A DNA stretch of 64,000 bases from Methylobacterium marchantiae. Lineage in GTDB: Bacteria; Pseudomonadota; Alphaproteobacteria; Rhizobiales; Beijerinckiaceae. The position numbers were made by a program, and so were the translations under genes. Below, piece after piece: positions 38,775 through 51,006 of the stretch (within the stretch, counting starts at the first letter, position 1; each line of letters starts with the position of its first letter). A model generated the notes under the pieces. It was given only the letters and a program-made list of their open reading frames with translations. It did not search any database and was not told the DNA's origin. The stretch covers positions 30,276 through 94,275 of the forward strand of contig NZ_BPQT01000006.1 of NCBI RefSeq assembly GCF_022179405.1, written 5' to 3'.

Positions 38775-39119
38775 ATGACGTTCCAGCCCTTCGACAAGAT
38801 CCCCGCCTTCGACAAATCCGGCGTCGATTCCATGATGAAGAGCGTCTCGCTCGTCTCCAAGACGAACCAGACCGCCGGCCTGGAAATGGCCGATTTCGCC
38901 AAGCAGTCCTTCGAGCTCGGCACCGCGACCATGAAGAAGCTGGCCGAGGCGAAGAGCCCCCAGGTCGCCATGGAAATCCAGGCCGAATTCATGAAGGCTT
39001 CCTATGAGCGCATGGTCGCCCAGGCGAAGCTCGTCGGCGGCTTGTACAGCGAACTCGCCAAGGAGATCGGCAAGCCGCTCCAGGAGCTGACCAAGACCAA
39101 TCTCCCCGTCGCCAGCTGA
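38775..39119 (+). CDS. Phasin-family protein
   Basis: A 114-residue helical protein starting MTFQPFDKIPAFDKSGVD. It has the phasin_2 layout: long amphipathic helices with MKSVSLVSKTNQTAGLEMADFAKQ, TMKKLAEAKSPQ and QAKLVGGLYSELAKEIGKPL (each read in part). Phasins coat polyhydroxyalkanoate granules; related proteins in Rhizobiales have other roles. The ATG at 38775 lacks a good Shine-Dalgarno but marks the start of homology. A stem-loop with a T run follows the stop, so it is monocistronic. No PHA synthase genes are near. Confidence 0.85.
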   Translation: MTFQPFDKIPAFDKSGVDSMMKSVSLVSKTNQTAGLEMADFAKQSFELGTATMKKLAEAKSPQVAMEIQAEFMKASYERMVAQAKLVGGLYSELAKEIGKPLQELTKTNLPVAS

Positions 39120-39127
39120 GCGACCCG

Positions 39128-39150
39128 GCGGGCGCGAACGGCCCGCTTTT
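39128..39150 (+). terminator. Rho-independent terminator after the phasin gene
   Basis: GCGGGC and GCCCGC (39128-39146) pair across a seven-base loop and are followed by TTTT, eight bases after the phasin stop. Confidence 0.65.
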
Positions 39151-39431
39151 CGAGAATGACGTTTCGGGGCGATCGGGCGAGGCTCGATCGCCCTTTCTCG
39201 TGCGGCACGGCACCCCGCGAGCGGCGGGACGGGAGAATGCATCCGACGGTGGGGGCGCTGGTCGTCTCTGCCGGCGGACAAGTGCGCGCAGGCGACTGGC
39301 GAAGTCCGGAAACGGCCTATAGATTAACGATCCAGCAGGTGCGTCGCGCAGGCGTGCCCTCGGGAAGCCGGTCGGTTCTTCTCACCCCGCATCCGGACTC
39401 CTCTGCCAAGAATGGGGTCGCAGCTATTCCG

Positions 39432-39875
39432 ATGTTCGACGACCTGATGCGGTTATCCGCGTCTCACGTCATGGATCAGGGCCGGCTAGCCCCGCGCCGT
39501 GACGACGATGCGCCGCGCGCCGCCATGCCGGTTCCGCGATCCGCCGATCCGATCGGGCCCGGCGGCAACGACGACGGCCGTTCCGGCACCGCGATCATCA
39601 CGCGGACCAAGCCGAAGACCAAGCGGCCGAGCCTGTACCGCGTGCTCCTTCTCAACGACGATTACACGCCGATGGAATTCGTCGTGCACGTCGTCGAAAA
39701 ATTTTTCAACAAGTCGAAGGAAGACGCCTACCAGATCATGATGCACGTTCACCAGAACGGCGTCGGCGAGTGCGGGATCTTCACCTACGAGGTGGCGGAG
39801 ACCAAGGTGACGCAGGTCATGGACTTCGCGCGCAAACATCAACATCCTCTCCAGTGCGTCATGGAAAAAAAATAG
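39432..39875 (+). CDS. clpS: ATP-dependent Clp protease adaptor ClpS
   Basis: A 147-residue adaptor from the ATG at 39432. Only the last 90 residues are the ClpS domain: [21 protein letters not shown] (in part), [26 protein letters not shown] in parts, and [16 protein letters not shown]. It delivers N-degron substrates to ClpA; the [10 protein letters not shown] region forms the N-degron pocket. The first 55 residues are acidic and probably disordered. Later ATGs at 39471 and 39525 are alternatives, as none has a good ribosome site. clpA follows 23 bp downstream. Confidence 0.92.
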   Translation: MFDDLMRLSASHVMDQGRLAPRRDDDAPRAAMPVPRSADPIGPGGNDDGRSGTAIITRTKPKTKRPSLYRVLLLNDDYTPMEFVVHVVEKFFNKSKEDAYQIMMHVHQNGVGECGIFTYEVAETKVTQVMDFARKHQHPLQCVMEKK

Positions 39876-39898
39876 GCACCCCACACGAGGACCCGCTT

Positions 39899-42376
<2,478 letters not shown>

Positions 42377-42398
42377 ACCCGGTGTCGTTTCGTTGAAC

Positions 42399-42441
42399 GG
42401 GGCATGGTTTCCTCACGACGGGGAGGCCGTGCCCCGCTTTC
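42399..42441 (+). terminator. Terminator-like stem-loop after clpA
   Basis: GGGGCATGG (42399-42407) pairs with CCGTGCCCC (42427-42435), with one G-U pair, and is followed by the short T-rich stretch gctttcgtt. It is 22 bp past the clpA stop. Confidence 0.5.
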
Positions 42442-42545
42442 GTTCGGCGCCGAAAAGAACGGTGTGCCGGTCGACAGGCGGGAGATCGCTCGCTAGAGCA
42501 TCGTCCCGGATATCGCGTCCGGAGCGGTGCTCAGGCTTACGTCTC

Positions 42546-42590
42546 GCATCGGTTTTCTCGGAAAAGCGGCATCCACTTTTCGGGCCGATG
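42546..42590. repeat. Dispersed palindromic intergenic repeat (Rhizobiales type)
   Basis: The ends GCATCGG and CCGATG are inverted. Between them are the two inner arms TTTTCTCGGAAAAG and CCACTTTTCGGG. This pattern matches a short palindrome scattered between genes in many Rhizobiales, whose usual core includes CCGAAAA and CCACTTTTCGG with GATC(A)TGC-like ends. A related fragment (GAGCATCGTCC) begins at 42495. Function is unknown; it may fold in RNA. Confidence 0.6.
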
Positions 42591-42757
42591 TCCTAGCTAC
42601 CGCGTTCGGAAGGGTGCATCGGCGCCCGGTCGACGTCGAATCATGCGAGGGGGCTCGCGACGCGACACCACACATTCCGGCTTCCATGCCGGGTCACGCC
42701 GATGAGGCGGGACGTGTGTGGGACCGTCTGGCCGCTCGCGACAATGGGGGACTATCC

Positions 42758-43033
42758 ATGAGCGACCTGCAAGAGGGCCCCCTGACGCCGCTCTCCGGCC
42801 AAGCGCCCCACGCACCTGCCCGGCCGCAGAAACTGACCCGGCGCGAGGAGCGCCGCCGCCGTCGGATCCGCCGCCGGCGAGGCGAAGAGATCCTCGGTTG
42901 GATCCTCGTTCCGATCATCTGCTACGGGATCTACTGGGGCGTCAGCGCAGGTTTCGAGGTCCTCGGCACGACACCCGGGACGGTCTGGGACCAGCTGATG
43001 CAGGTCAAGCAGATGCTGGAGAAGAAGGCCTGA
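42758..43033 (+). CDS. 91-residue single-span membrane protein of unknown function
   Basis: A 91-residue protein, ATG 42758 with GGGGG nine bases upstream. The first 30 residues are polar and Pro-rich. An extremely basic stretch (TRREERRRRRIRRRRGEE) then leads into one transmembrane helix (LGWILVPIICYGIYWGVSAG), so the positive-inside rule puts the N-terminus in the cytoplasm. The C-terminal tail is short and amphipathic. I do not recognise the family. It ends three bases before the stop of convergent egtD. Confidence 0.65.
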   Translation: MSDLQEGPLTPLSGQAPHAPARPQKLTRREERRRRRIRRRRGEEILGWILVPIICYGIYWGVSAGFEVLGTTPGTVWDQLMQVKQMLEKKA

Positions 43034-43036
43034 TCC

Positions 43037-44011
43037 TCACCGACGGGTGAGGGCATGGACCGAGAACAGGCGGTGCGGGTCGGTCCAGCTCCGCGCCACG
43101 TTCCAGCCGGCCTGATCGGCAAGGCCGCGGAATCCCTCGATCGTGTATTTATAGCTGTTCTCGGTGTGGATGGTTTCACCTGCCGAGAAACCGAAGCGAC
43201 GACCGGCGAGAACCACCTCCTGGGCGCGCAGACTGACGAGATGCATCTCGATCCGCGAGGTCTCGGGAGCGAAGAAGGCGCGGTGGGCGAAGGACGCCGT
43301 GTCGAAATCGGCGCCGAGTTCGCGGTTGATACGATCGAGCAGGTTGAGGTTGAACCTCGCCGTCACACCGGCCGCATCATCGTAGGCCGCATCCAGCACG
43401 GCCTTGTCCTTCACGAGGTCGACGCCGACGATGAGGGTGGCATCGCGCCCGAGGACCCGTCCGAAATGGGCGAGCAGGTGGGCGGCCTGGGGAGGCTCGA
43501 AATTGCCGATCGTCGAGCCCGGAAAGAAGCCCGCCACCGGCCCATCGGACAGGCCCTCGGGAAGGGTGAAGGGCCGGGTGAAGTCGGCGGCCACCGGCAG
43601 GATCGACAGATTCGGAAAATCGCCCGACAGCGTCTCCGCCTCGCTCCGCAGGAAACTCTCCGAGACGTCCACCGGCACGTAGGCGGCAAGGTCTCTGAGA
43701 TGGGAGAGGAGCCGCCGAACCTTCACCGTGGAACCGCTGCCGAATTCGACGAGATTCGCCTGGGCCGGCAGAACCGCCGCGATGTCCGGCCCCGACGCGT
43801 CGAGGATGCCGATCTCGGTCCGCGTCGGGTAGTATTCCGGCTGGCGGGTGATCGCCTCGAACAGATCCGAGCCGATCTCGTCGTAGAAATACTTCGCCGG
43901 AACGAACTTCTGTGCCGCTGCGAGGCCCACCAGCACATCGTCCAGGAACTGCTGCTCCGGAGCGACCGCGGAGAGGGGTGTGGCGTCCGTGAAGACGGGA
44001 TTGATGGTCAC
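43037..44011 (-). CDS. egtD: L-histidine N-alpha-methyltransferase EgtD
   Basis: A 324-residue SAM-dependent enzyme that trimethylates histidine to hercynine, the first step to ergothioneine. From the GTG at 44011 it reads VTINPVFTD. Motifs are KYFYDEIGSDLFEAITRQPEYYPTRTE (in parts), the SAM-binding LVEFGSGSTVKVRRLL, VPVDVSESFL, GFFPGSTIGNF and a histidine-site ENSYKYTIEGF. The frame is open upstream to 44101, inside egtB, but without family homology. egtB lies 47 bp upstream on the same strand, forming an egtB-egtD operon. Confidence 0.95.
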   Translation of the reverse strand: MTINPVFTDATPLSAVAPEQQFLDDVLVGLAAAQKFVPAKYFYDEIGSDLFEAITRQPEYYPTRTEIGILDASGPDIAAVLPAQANLVEFGSGSTVKVRRLLSHLRDLAAYVPVDVSESFLRSEAETLSGDFPNLSILPVAADFTRPFTLPEGLSDGPVAGFFPGSTIGNFEPPQAAHLLAHFGRVLGRDATLIVGVDLVKDKAVLDAAYDDAAGVTARFNLNLLDRINRELGADFDTASFAHRAFFAPETSRIEMHLVSLRAQEVVLAGRRFGFSAGETIHTENSYKYTIEGFRGLADQAGWNVARSWTDPHRLFSVHALTRR

Positions 44012-44058
44012 GGGCAGGTCTCCGAAGGACGCATACGCATAAGGAAAGAAGACGGTAC

Positions 44059-45333
44059 TCAGTCGCGGTAATTCGACAGGCGAAGCCCCGTGAACTGCCA
44101 ACGCTGGTGGGGATAGAAGAAGTTCCGATAACCGATCCGGGCATGTCCTTCCGACGTCGCTACGGAAGAGCCGCGAAGCACGAACTGGTTCGACATGAAC
44201 TTGCCGTTATACTCGCCGAGCGCACCGGAGACCGGGCGGTAGCCCGGATAGGACACGTAGGCCGAGCGGGTCCATTGCCAGACGAGGCCGAAGGCATCGT
44301 CGAGGAGCCCGTCATTGGCCGCCGCCTCCCATTCGAACTCCGTCGGCAGGTCGCGCCCGGCCCAGCGGGCATAGGCATCCGCCTCGAAGTAGCTGACATG
44401 GGTGACGGGCAGACTCAGATCGATGCCCATCCGTCCGGCCAGCGTCATGACGGACCACTGGCCGGCCTCGTTGCGCTGCCAGTATCCCGGTGCCTCCCAG
44501 CCCTCGGCCTGGACTGCGAGCCATCCATCCGAGAGCCAGAGTTCGGGCCGGGCGTAGCCGCCATCCTCGATGAAGGCGAGCCATTGGGCGTTGGTGACGA
44601 GGCCCTTGTCGATCGCGCAGGGCAGGATCAGCGTCTCGTGACGCGGCGATTCGTTGTCGAACGAGAAGCCGTTCCCGTCATGCCCGATGCGCGTCACTCC
44701 GCCTGCGAGCTCGGCGAGACCCGCCTTCGCCTGCGACCTGGGGAACCGCCAGGCCTCGTCATAGACCGGCGCCAGCGGGTTCTGCGCGAAGGCGTGGAGG
44801 ATGTCGGTGATCAGCAATTCCTGATGCTGCTGCTCATGATAGAGGCCGATCTCGAGGATCGGCAGCAATGCGTCGAGGGTCTCGTCGGACGCCTCCGACA
44901 GAAGCCCCTCCACGGCGCGGTCCACATGCGCGCGGTAGCCGGCCACCTCCTCGGCGGTCGGCCGGGTGATGAGGCCGCGCATGATGCGCGGCTGACGAGG
45001 CCCGGCGGCGACGTAGTAGGAATTGAACAGGTAGTGCAGGCGCTCGTCGTAGAGGCGGAAGCCGGGCAGATGATCGCGCAGCAGGAACTGCTCGAAGAAC
45101 CACGTGGTATGGGCCCGGTGCCACTTGGTCGGGCTGGCATCGGCCATGGACTGGATCTGCTGATCTTCGGGAGAGAGCGGTGCGGCACGGCGCTCGGTCT
45201 CGTCCCGCACCGTGCGAAAGGCGGCGATCCAGGCGGCCCGGTCGACCGGCCTCGCAGAGACGTCAGGCGGCGGGAAAGCCGCCCTGTCCGATCGATCCTG
45301 CAAGGTCCCGCGAATTGCCGCCGTCGCTGCCAT
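44059..45333 (-). CDS. egtB: Ergothioneine biosynthesis protein EgtB
   Basis: A 424-residue non-heme iron sulfoxide synthase that joins hercynine to a thiol donor with O2. The N-terminal DinB-like domain carries the iron ligands in [16 protein letters not shown] (first histidine) and [14 protein letters not shown] (HxxxH pair). The C-terminal formylglycine-generating-enzyme-like (FGE-sulfatase) domain has [12 protein letters not shown] and [11 protein letters not shown], ending [10 protein letters not shown] chose the ATG at 45333, which has GGAG eight bases upstream; an ATG at 45351 lacks one. No egtC or egtE is near; EgtD is encoded immediately downstream. Confidence 0.94.
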   Translation of the reverse strand: MAATAAIRGTLQDRSDRAAFPPPDVSARPVDRAAWIAAFRTVRDETERRAAPLSPEDQQIQSMADASPTKWHRAHTTWFFEQFLLRDHLPGFRLYDERLHYLFNSYYVAAGPRQPRIMRGLITRPTAEEVAGYRAHVDRAVEGLLSEASDETLDALLPILEIGLYHEQQHQELLITDILHAFAQNPLAPVYDEAWRFPRSQAKAGLAELAGGVTRIGHDGNGFSFDNESPRHETLILPCAIDKGLVTNAQWLAFIEDGGYARPELWLSDGWLAVQAEGWEAPGYWQRNEAGQWSVMTLAGRMGIDLSLPVTHVSYFEADAYARWAGRDLPTEFEWEAAANDGLLDDAFGLVWQWTRSAYVSYPGYRPVSGALGEYNGKFMSNQFVLRGSSVATSEGHARIGYRNFFYPHQRWQFTGLRLSNYRD

Positions 45334-45527
45334 TTCGATCACTCCGCTCATCTTTGACGAAGCGGAAATATGACTCGCGCGCGTTTCGACAACGGCTTGC
45401 GATCCGCGCCCATCGTCGCGGGGCGGGTCCACAGAAAGCCGGGCCTTTTTAACGCCGCAGTGACACGGCCTTAACCCTGACTGCCCGACACTCGTCCATC
45501 CACGCACAGTGTCCGGGCAAGACTCGT

Positions 45528-46406
45528 ATGCGGATCGATCTGATGGCAGGAGCGACGACAGCGGCCCTGGCGGCCGAGATCCGGCGGGCGCCGACGATCC
45601 TCGTCTTCGATTCCGGGCTCGGCGGCCTCACGGTCCTCGATCAGGTGCGGCGGGCACGGCCGGACGCACGCTATGTCTATGCCGCGGACGACGCTGCCTT
45701 TCCCTATGGCCGGTTGTCGGAATCGACTCTGGTGGAGCGCGTGCTCGCGGTGATGGCGCGGCTTCTCGCCCGCCACGACCCCGATCTCGTCGTCATCGCC
45801 TGCAACACCGCCTCCACCCTGGTGCTACCGGCCCTCCGGGCACAGTTCTCGACGCCCTTCGTCGGCGTGGTACCGCCGATCAAGCCGGCGGCCGAGGCGA
45901 CGCGCTCGCGCCTGATCACCTTGCTGGCGACGCCGGGGACTGTGGCGCGGCCTTATACCCACGATCTGATCGAGACCTATGCGAGCGCCTGCTCGGTCAC
46001 CCTCGTCGGGTCGCCCAATCTCGCCGCCTATGCCGAGGCCGAACTCGCGGGCCGGCCCATGGACGATTCCTCGCTCGCCGCCGAGATCGCACCGTGCTTC
46101 GTGGAGAGCGAGGACGGGCGGCGCACGGACGTGGTCTGCCTCGCCTGCACCCATTACCCGCTGCTGCTCGCGCGTTTCCAGCGCCTCGCCCCCTGGCAGG
46201 TGACCTGGATCGATCCCGCCCCCGCCATCGCCCGCAGGGTGACGCAGCTTCTCGGCCCATCCCGGCGCGACCCGCGCGACGACGTCCCTCCCGGGCTCAC
46301 GGCCTTCACCAGCGGCATCGGCATCACCGCGTCCCTACGTCGTTCCCTCGATGCCAGGGGCGTCGGCGACGTCGCCGTGGAATCGATGCCGCTGGCCCTG
46401 CAATAG
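45528..46406 (+). CDS. murI: Glutamate racemase
   Basis: A 292-residue cofactor-independent racemase that supplies D-glutamate for peptidoglycan. The start of the core is [17 protein letters not shown]. The two catalytic cysteines are C92 (IACNTAST) and C207 ([10 protein letters not shown]). [12 protein letters not shown] provides the substrate-binding serine-tyrosine region. ATGs at 45528 and 45543 are both possible. It diverges from egtB, and a stem-loop with a T run follows 60 bp after the stop. Confidence 0.94.
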   Translation: MRIDLMAGATTAALAAEIRRAPTILVFDSGLGGLTVLDQVRRARPDARYVYAADDAAFPYGRLSESTLVERVLAVMARLLARHDPDLVVIACNTASTLVLPALRAQFSTPFVGVVPPIKPAAEATRSRLITLLATPGTVARPYTHDLIETYASACSVTLVGSPNLAAYAEAELAGRPMDDSSLAAEIAPCFVESEDGRRTDVVCLACTHYPLLLARFQRLAPWQVTWIDPAPAIARRVTQLLGPSRRDPRDDVPPGLTAFTSGIGITASLRRSLDARGVGDVAVESMPLALQ

Positions 46407-46466
46407 ATCCGTTGCCGTCTCGGCATTGACCTTCTGACGTCCGTCGCCTATTCACCGCGACAGTTA

Positions 46467-46498
46467 CGGGGCTCCGAGAGGGGCCCCGCAGCTTTTTC
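46467..46498 (+). terminator. Rho-independent terminator after murI
   Basis: CGGGGC (46467-46472) pairs with GCCCCG (46483-46488) over a ten-base loop. A run of T (CTTTTTC) follows six bases later, before rpsD. Confidence 0.65.
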
Positions 46499-46612
46499 AA
46501 GCGCACCCGTGAGCGGCAATGTCCGCTCTGTCGTTCCGCTTCGGCCCTGGGCCGTTATCGGAAAGAGGAGGGCGCGTTCCTCGACCAATCTCACTCGCTG
46601 AGAGGAACCGCG

Positions 46613-47230
46613 ATGTCAAAACGTATTCAGGCGAAGCACAAGCTCGATCGCCGTATGGGCCAGAACATCTGGGGCCGCCCGAAGAGCCCCGTCAATCGCC
46701 GCGAGTACGGCCCCGGCCAGCACGGCCAGCGCCGCAAGGGCAAGATGTCCGACTTCGGCACGCAGCTGCGCGCCAAGCAGAAGCTCAAGGGCTACTACGC
46801 CAACATCACCGAGAAGCAGTTCCGCCGTTACTACGCCGAGGCGATCCGCCTGCGCGGCGACTCGAGCGAGAACCTGATCGGCCTGCTGGAGCGTCGCCTC
46901 GATGCGGTCGTGTACCGCGCCAAGTTCGTGCCGACCCCCTTCGCCGCCCGCCAGTTCGTGAACCACGGCCACGTGAAGGTGAACGGCCGCCGCGTGAACA
47001 TCGCCAGCTTCCTCGTGAAGCCGGGTGACGTGATCGAGGTGAAGGATTCCTCGAAGCAGCTCGAGATCGTCGTCGTCGCCGCGCAGCTGCCCGAGCGTGA
47101 CGTGCCCGACTACATCGAGGTCGATCATGCCAAGATGACCGCCCGCGTCACCCGCGTGCCGAGCCTCAGCGAGGTTCCCTACCCGGTCCAGATGGAACCG
47201 AACCTCGTCATCGAGTTCTATTCGCGCTGA
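46613..47230 (+). CDS. rpsD: 30S ribosomal protein S4
   Basis: A 205-residue primary 16S rRNA-binding protein of the small subunit. It has the canonical start [21 protein letters not shown] (slightly over its first 20 residues), [20 protein letters not shown], and an S4 RNA-binding domain from about residue 95 ([21 protein letters not shown] in parts, [17 protein letters not shown]). A Shine-Dalgarno GAGAGGA lies ahead of the ATG. Unlike in E. coli it stands alone, with no S13/S11/rpoA neighbours, which is usual for alphaproteobacteria. A strong terminator follows. Confidence 0.98.
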   Translation: MSKRIQAKHKLDRRMGQNIWGRPKSPVNRREYGPGQHGQRRKGKMSDFGTQLRAKQKLKGYYANITEKQFRRYYAEAIRLRGDSSENLIGLLERRLDAVVYRAKFVPTPFAARQFVNHGHVKVNGRRVNIASFLVKPGDVIEVKDSSKQLEIVVVAAQLPERDVPDYIEVDHAKMTARVTRVPSLSEVPYPVQMEPNLVIEFYSR

Positions 47231-47256
47231 TCCTCGAACGGATCATCGCCGATACG

Positions 47257-47287
47257 AAAAGGCCGCCCGGGAGGGCGGCCTTTTTTG
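47257..47287 (+). terminator. Strong rho-independent terminator after rpsD
   Basis: GGCCGCCC (47261-47268) and GGGCGGCC (47273-47280) form a perfect eight-base stem with a GGGA loop, flanked by AAAA and TTTTTTG. The A/T flanks make it usable in both directions. Confidence 0.93.
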
Positions 47288-47366
47288 TTGCCGCTTCGAG
47301 AGGCGGCATCGATACCGCTGGAGGCCGTCGGGTCTTCTACTGAAGCCTACGCCGGCGTGTCGGCCG

Positions 47367-47514
47367 TCACTGCGCCCGACGTGCGAACCACAGCGTGCCC
47401 ATACCCAGTGCCAGCGCACCGAGGGGAAACAGCAGCATGGTCAGGATGTGTAGTCCATCACCGTAGCTCCCGGAGAAAGCCTCTGGCCATCCAATGTAGG
47501 GCCGCGCTGGCACA
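47367..47514 (-). pseudogene. Possible frameshifted 3' remainder of the small membrane-protein gene
   Basis: In a different frame from the 64-codon gene just upstream, the minus strand encodes a second hydrophobic helix (HILTMLLFPLGALALGMGTLWF) ending WFARRAQ and a stop at 47367. Together the two parts would make an ordinary two-helix membrane protein with a basic end. The break near 47515 could be a frameshift mutation, a sequencing error, or coincidence. Confidence 0.28.
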
Positions 47515-47709
47515 TCAGCAAAGCAGGGAGATCGACAGCGTAAGCCAGGATCGGCCGACATCGCCGGGTGAAGCGCCGCGCCGAGCGAACATCGGGGCCA
47601 AGCCTCCGACGGCGAACAGGGCGATCGCCAGCCCGTTCACATAGGTCGCCGTCAGCTTGGAGCGCTCGTTGGCGACGAGCTTGCTGCGGTCTTCGTCGGG
47701 CTCGCTCAT
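47515..47709 (-). CDS. Small one-helix membrane protein, possibly truncated
   Basis: A 64-residue frame starting MSEPDEDRSKLVANERSKLT and running into one hydrophobic helix (NGLAIALFAVGGLAPMF). The soluble start followed by LTATYVNGLAIA is the usual look of a family of two-helix hypothetical proteins in Rhizobiales. Here the frame stops soon after the first helix, and the expected second helix is found in another frame downstream, so the gene may be broken. It sits on the strand opposite rpsD and the same strand as gltA. Confidence 0.45.
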   Translation of the reverse strand: MSEPDEDRSKLVANERSKLTATYVNGLAIALFAVGGLAPMFARRGASPGDVGRSWLTLSISLLC

Positions 47710-47884
47710 CCGTTCTCACGTGAGGGCAGATCGTCATCGGATGACCCGAGTGCGAAACCGGGTGATACGGCGGCATTCGACCATGTGCTTCGGGTCGGCC
47801 TTCGAGCGGGAGTCCGCGACCACTGCCCCCCGCATGGACGGCTATACTCGCTCCTCGCCATGCGACGAGGAGCGAGTTTGGCGC

Positions 47885-49174
47885 TCAGCCGCGATTGCCG
47901 ATCGGCACGTATTCGCGCTTGTCGGGGCCGATATAGAGCTGGCGCGGGCGGCCGATCTTCTGCGAGGGATCCTCGATCATCTCGGCCCATTGGGCGATCC
48001 AGCCGACCGTCCGCGCGAGGGCGAACAGCACCGTGAACATCGAAGTCGGGAAGCCCATCGCCTTGAGGGTGATGCCCGAGTAGAAATCGATGTTCGGGTA
48101 GAGCTTCTTCTCGATGAAGTACTCGTCCTTCAGGGCGATCTGCTCCAGCTGCACGGCGACTTCGAGCAGCGGATCGTCCTTGATGCCGAGCTGGGCCAGC
48201 ACCTCGTGGGTGGTCTTCTGCATGATGCGGGCGCGCGGATCGTAGTTCTTGTAGACTCGGTGACCGAAGCCCATCAGGCGGAACGGGTCGTTCTTGTCCT
48301 TGGCCTTGGCGACGTATTTCGCCACGTTGTCGGGAGTGCCGATCTCTTCCAGCATCTTCAGCGCCGCTTCGTTGGCGCCGCCATGGGCGGGTCCCCACAG
48401 GCAGGCGATGCCGGCGGCGATACAGGCGAAGGGATTGGCGCCGGAAGAACCGGCCAGCCGAACGGTCGAGGTCGAGGCGTTCTGCTCGTGGTCGGCATGA
48501 AGGATGAAGATCCGGTCCAGCGCACGGGCGTAGATCGGGTTGACCACGAACTCCTCGCACGGCACCGCGAAACACATCCGCAGGAAGTTCGATGTATAGT
48601 CGAGGTCGTTCTTCGGATACACGAACGGCTGACCGATGGAATACTTGTAGGCCATCGCCGCCAGCGTCGGCATCTTGGCGATCATGCGCAGGCTGGCGAT
48701 CATCCGCTGCTTGTCGTCCGAGATGTCGGTCGAGTCGTGATAGAAGGCCGAGAGCGCGCCGACGCAGGCGACCATGATCGCCATCGGGTGGGCGTCGCGG
48801 CGGAAGCCCTGGAAGAAGCGGTTCATCTGGTCGTGCACCATGGTGTGGCGCGTGACCCGGTAGTCGAAATCCGCCTTCTGGGCGGGGGTCGGCAATTCGC
48901 CGAACAGCATGAGGTAGCAGGTCTCGAGGAAGTCGCCCTGCTCGGCGATCTGCTCGATCGGGTAGCCGCGATACAGGAGGACGCCGGCATCGCCGTCGAT
49001 ATAGGTGATCTTCGATTCGCAGGAGGCGGTGGAGGTGAAGCCCGGATCGAAGGTGAACATGCCGGTCTTGGCGTGGAGCTTGCCGATGTCGATGACGTCA
49101 GGTCCGATCGTGCCGGTCTTGATCGGCAGATCGACTTGGTTGTCGCCCACGGAGATCGTGCTGGAGGCGCTCAT
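47885..49174 (-). CDS. gltA: Citrate synthase
   Basis: A 429-residue type II (hexameric, NADH-sensitive type) citrate synthase that joins acetyl-CoA and oxaloacetate. It begins with about 50 residues of the beta-rich N-terminal domain. Motifs include [20 protein letters not shown] (in part), [20 protein letters not shown] with a catalytic histidine, [12 protein letters not shown] with the second, and [15 protein letters not shown]. The aspartate region follows at [13 protein letters not shown]. The minus-strand ATG is at 49174. No TCA-cycle partners are adjacent. Confidence 0.97.
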   Translation of the reverse strand: MSASSTISVGDNQVDLPIKTGTIGPDVIDIGKLHAKTGMFTFDPGFTSTASCESKITYIDGDAGVLLYRGYPIEQIAEQGDFLETCYLMLFGELPTPAQKADFDYRVTRHTMVHDQMNRFFQGFRRDAHPMAIMVACVGALSAFYHDSTDISDDKQRMIASLRMIAKMPTLAAMAYKYSIGQPFVYPKNDLDYTSNFLRMCFAVPCEEFVVNPIYARALDRIFILHADHEQNASTSTVRLAGSSGANPFACIAAGIACLWGPAHGGANEAALKMLEEIGTPDNVAKYVAKAKDKNDPFRLMGFGHRVYKNYDPRARIMQKTTHEVLAQLGIKDDPLLEVAVQLEQIALKDEYFIEKKLYPNIDFYSGITLKAMGFPTSMFTVLFALARTVGWIAQWAEMIEDPSQKIGRPRQLYIGPDKREYVPIGNRG

Positions 49175-49382
49175 GGAGACGTGGACCCTTTCTTGGCAGA
49201 AGGCAGACCTTGGCGGAGGGTAGCGCCGGCCCGCGTGGCGACATCCGCCACCCGACCCCGGAGCGCACCGGCAGAGTTATGCTGCAGGTGCTCACACGCC
49301 TATCGGGTTAGCGGATCGGCCGACCGCCTTCAACCGATCCCCCTCGCCACCCGGCCGCTCAAGCGAAAACCGGGCCGATCTG

Positions 49383-50810
49383 TCACTCGGCCGAGGCTTG
49401 GTCGCCGAGGCGGCCGAGGCATTCCTCGCGCCCGAGCACGGCCATCACGTCGAAGACCGGCGGAGAGGTCGCCCGCCCGGTCAGGGCGGCGCGCAGGGGC
49501 TGGGCGATCAGGCCGAGCTTGAGCGCGTTCTTCTCGGCGAAGCCGCGAACCGCGCCTTCCGTGGAGGCCGCATTCCATTCCGGCAGGTCGGCGAGGACGG
49601 GCAGGATCGCGGCGAGACGCCGGCGGGCCTCGTCGCCGAGAAGAGCCTTCGCCTTGTCGTCGAGGGCGAGGGGGCGCGATGCGGTGAGGTAGTAGGCGCT
49701 ATCGAGGAGTTCGACGAGGGTCTTGGCGCGCTCCTTCAGGCCGGGCATCGCAGCCCCGAGTTTCGCGCGCAGATCCGGCGACAAAGTGCCGGGCAAGCCG
49801 CGCTCGGGGGCGAGCACCGGCAGGATCGTCTCGATCGCATCGACCAGAGCGGCATCGTCGGCGCCGCGGATGTAGACGCCGTTGAGGTTTTCGAGCTTGG
49901 CGAAATCGAAACGGGCGGCCGAGCGGCCGATCGAACCGAGATCGAAGGCCGCGATCATCTCATCGGTCGAGAAGACCTCCTGGTCGCCATGGCTCCAGCC
50001 GAGACGGACGAGGTAGTTGCGCAGGGCGGAGGGCAGGTATCCGAGGTCGCGATAGGCATCGACGCCCAGCGCCCCGTGACGCTTCGACAGCTTGGCGCCA
50101 TCCGCCCCATGGATCAGCGGGATATGCGCCATGATCGGCGCGGACCAGCCCAGCGCGTCGTAGATCTGGCCCTGGCGGGCGGCGTTGGTGAGATGGTCGT
50201 CGCCGCGGATCACATGGGTGACACCCATGTCGTGGTCGTCGACGACGACGGCGAGCATGTAGGTCGGGTTGCCGTCCGAACGCAGCAGGACGAGATCGTC
50301 CAGATCCTTGTTGGCCCAGGTGACGCGGCCCTGGACCTGATCCTCCACCACGGTCTCGCCCTCGGCGGGCGCGCGCAGACGGATCACCGGCTTCACGCCG
50401 GCCGGTGCCTCGGAGGGATCACGATCGCGCCAGCGGCCGTCGTAGCGCATAGGGCGGCCCTCGGCGCGGGCGGCCTCGCGCATGGCGGTGAGTTCGTCCG
50501 GCGTGGCGTAGCAATGATAGGCGTTGCCCGAGGCCAGCAGGCTCTCGGCGACCTCCCGGTGCCGCGCCGCGCGGGCGAACTGATAGACCACGTCCCCGTC
50601 CCAATCGAGGCCGAGCCAGCGCAGGCCGTCGAGGATCGCGTCTATGGCCCCTTGCGTGGAGCGCTCCCGATCGGTGTCCTCGATGCGCAGCAGCATGCGG
50701 CCGCCGAAATGGCGGGCGTAGAGCCAGTTGAAGAGCGCCGTTCGGGCTCCCCCGATATGCAGGTAGCCCGTGGGGGAGGGGGCAAAACGCGTAACGACGG
50801 GTGACGACAT
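49383..50810 (-). CDS. gltX: Glutamate--tRNA ligase
   Basis: A 475-residue class I aminoacyl-tRNA synthetase. The ATG at 50810 gives [21 protein letters not shown] (in part), with the HIGH-type motif. [10 protein letters not shown] is the glutamate-binding segment and [11 protein letters not shown] holds the KMSKS-type loop. The usual zinc cysteines are not obvious. Alphaproteobacteria often carry two GltX paralogues, one specialised for tRNA-Gln; this sequence does not settle which. The frame is open far upstream of 50810 without homology. It is divergent from comEC. Confidence 0.95.
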   Translation of the reverse strand: MSSPVVTRFAPSPTGYLHIGGARTALFNWLYARHFGGRMLLRIEDTDRERSTQGAIDAILDGLRWLGLDWDGDVVYQFARAARHREVAESLLASGNAYHCYATPDELTAMREAARAEGRPMRYDGRWRDRDPSEAPAGVKPVIRLRAPAEGETVVEDQVQGRVTWANKDLDDLVLLRSDGNPTYMLAVVVDDHDMGVTHVIRGDDHLTNAARQGQIYDALGWSAPIMAHIPLIHGADGAKLSKRHGALGVDAYRDLGYLPSALRNYLVRLGWSHGDQEVFSTDEMIAAFDLGSIGRSAARFDFAKLENLNGVYIRGADDAALVDAIETILPVLAPERGLPGTLSPDLRAKLGAAMPGLKERAKTLVELLDSAYYLTASRPLALDDKAKALLGDEARRRLAAILPVLADLPEWNAASTEGAVRGFAEKNALKLGLIAQPLRAALTGRATSPPVFDVMAVLGREECLGRLGDQASAE

Positions 50811-51006
50811 CGGGCGGCTAAACTTGTGCGTGAAGGTGGGAGGGCGGATCGACCGGCCCGGAGCCGCGCATGTAGCATGCGTTTGCGGTGGCGTTAAGAA
50901 AACCGTCGCACCGATGCTCGGCGGCGGACCCTCGCTCGCACGGCATTCCTCACGCTTCGAGCATGACCGCGATCGAGCGTGAACCCGCGGAGGGGCGCAA
51001 CCGGGC

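Larger units (their letters stand above)
42377..42757. other. Intergenic region after clpA
   Basis: 381 bp. Contents are a terminator for clpA (42399-42441), a dispersed palindromic repeat (42546-42590) and presumably the promoter of the 91-residue protein gene. No coding frame is convincing. Confidence 0.6.
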
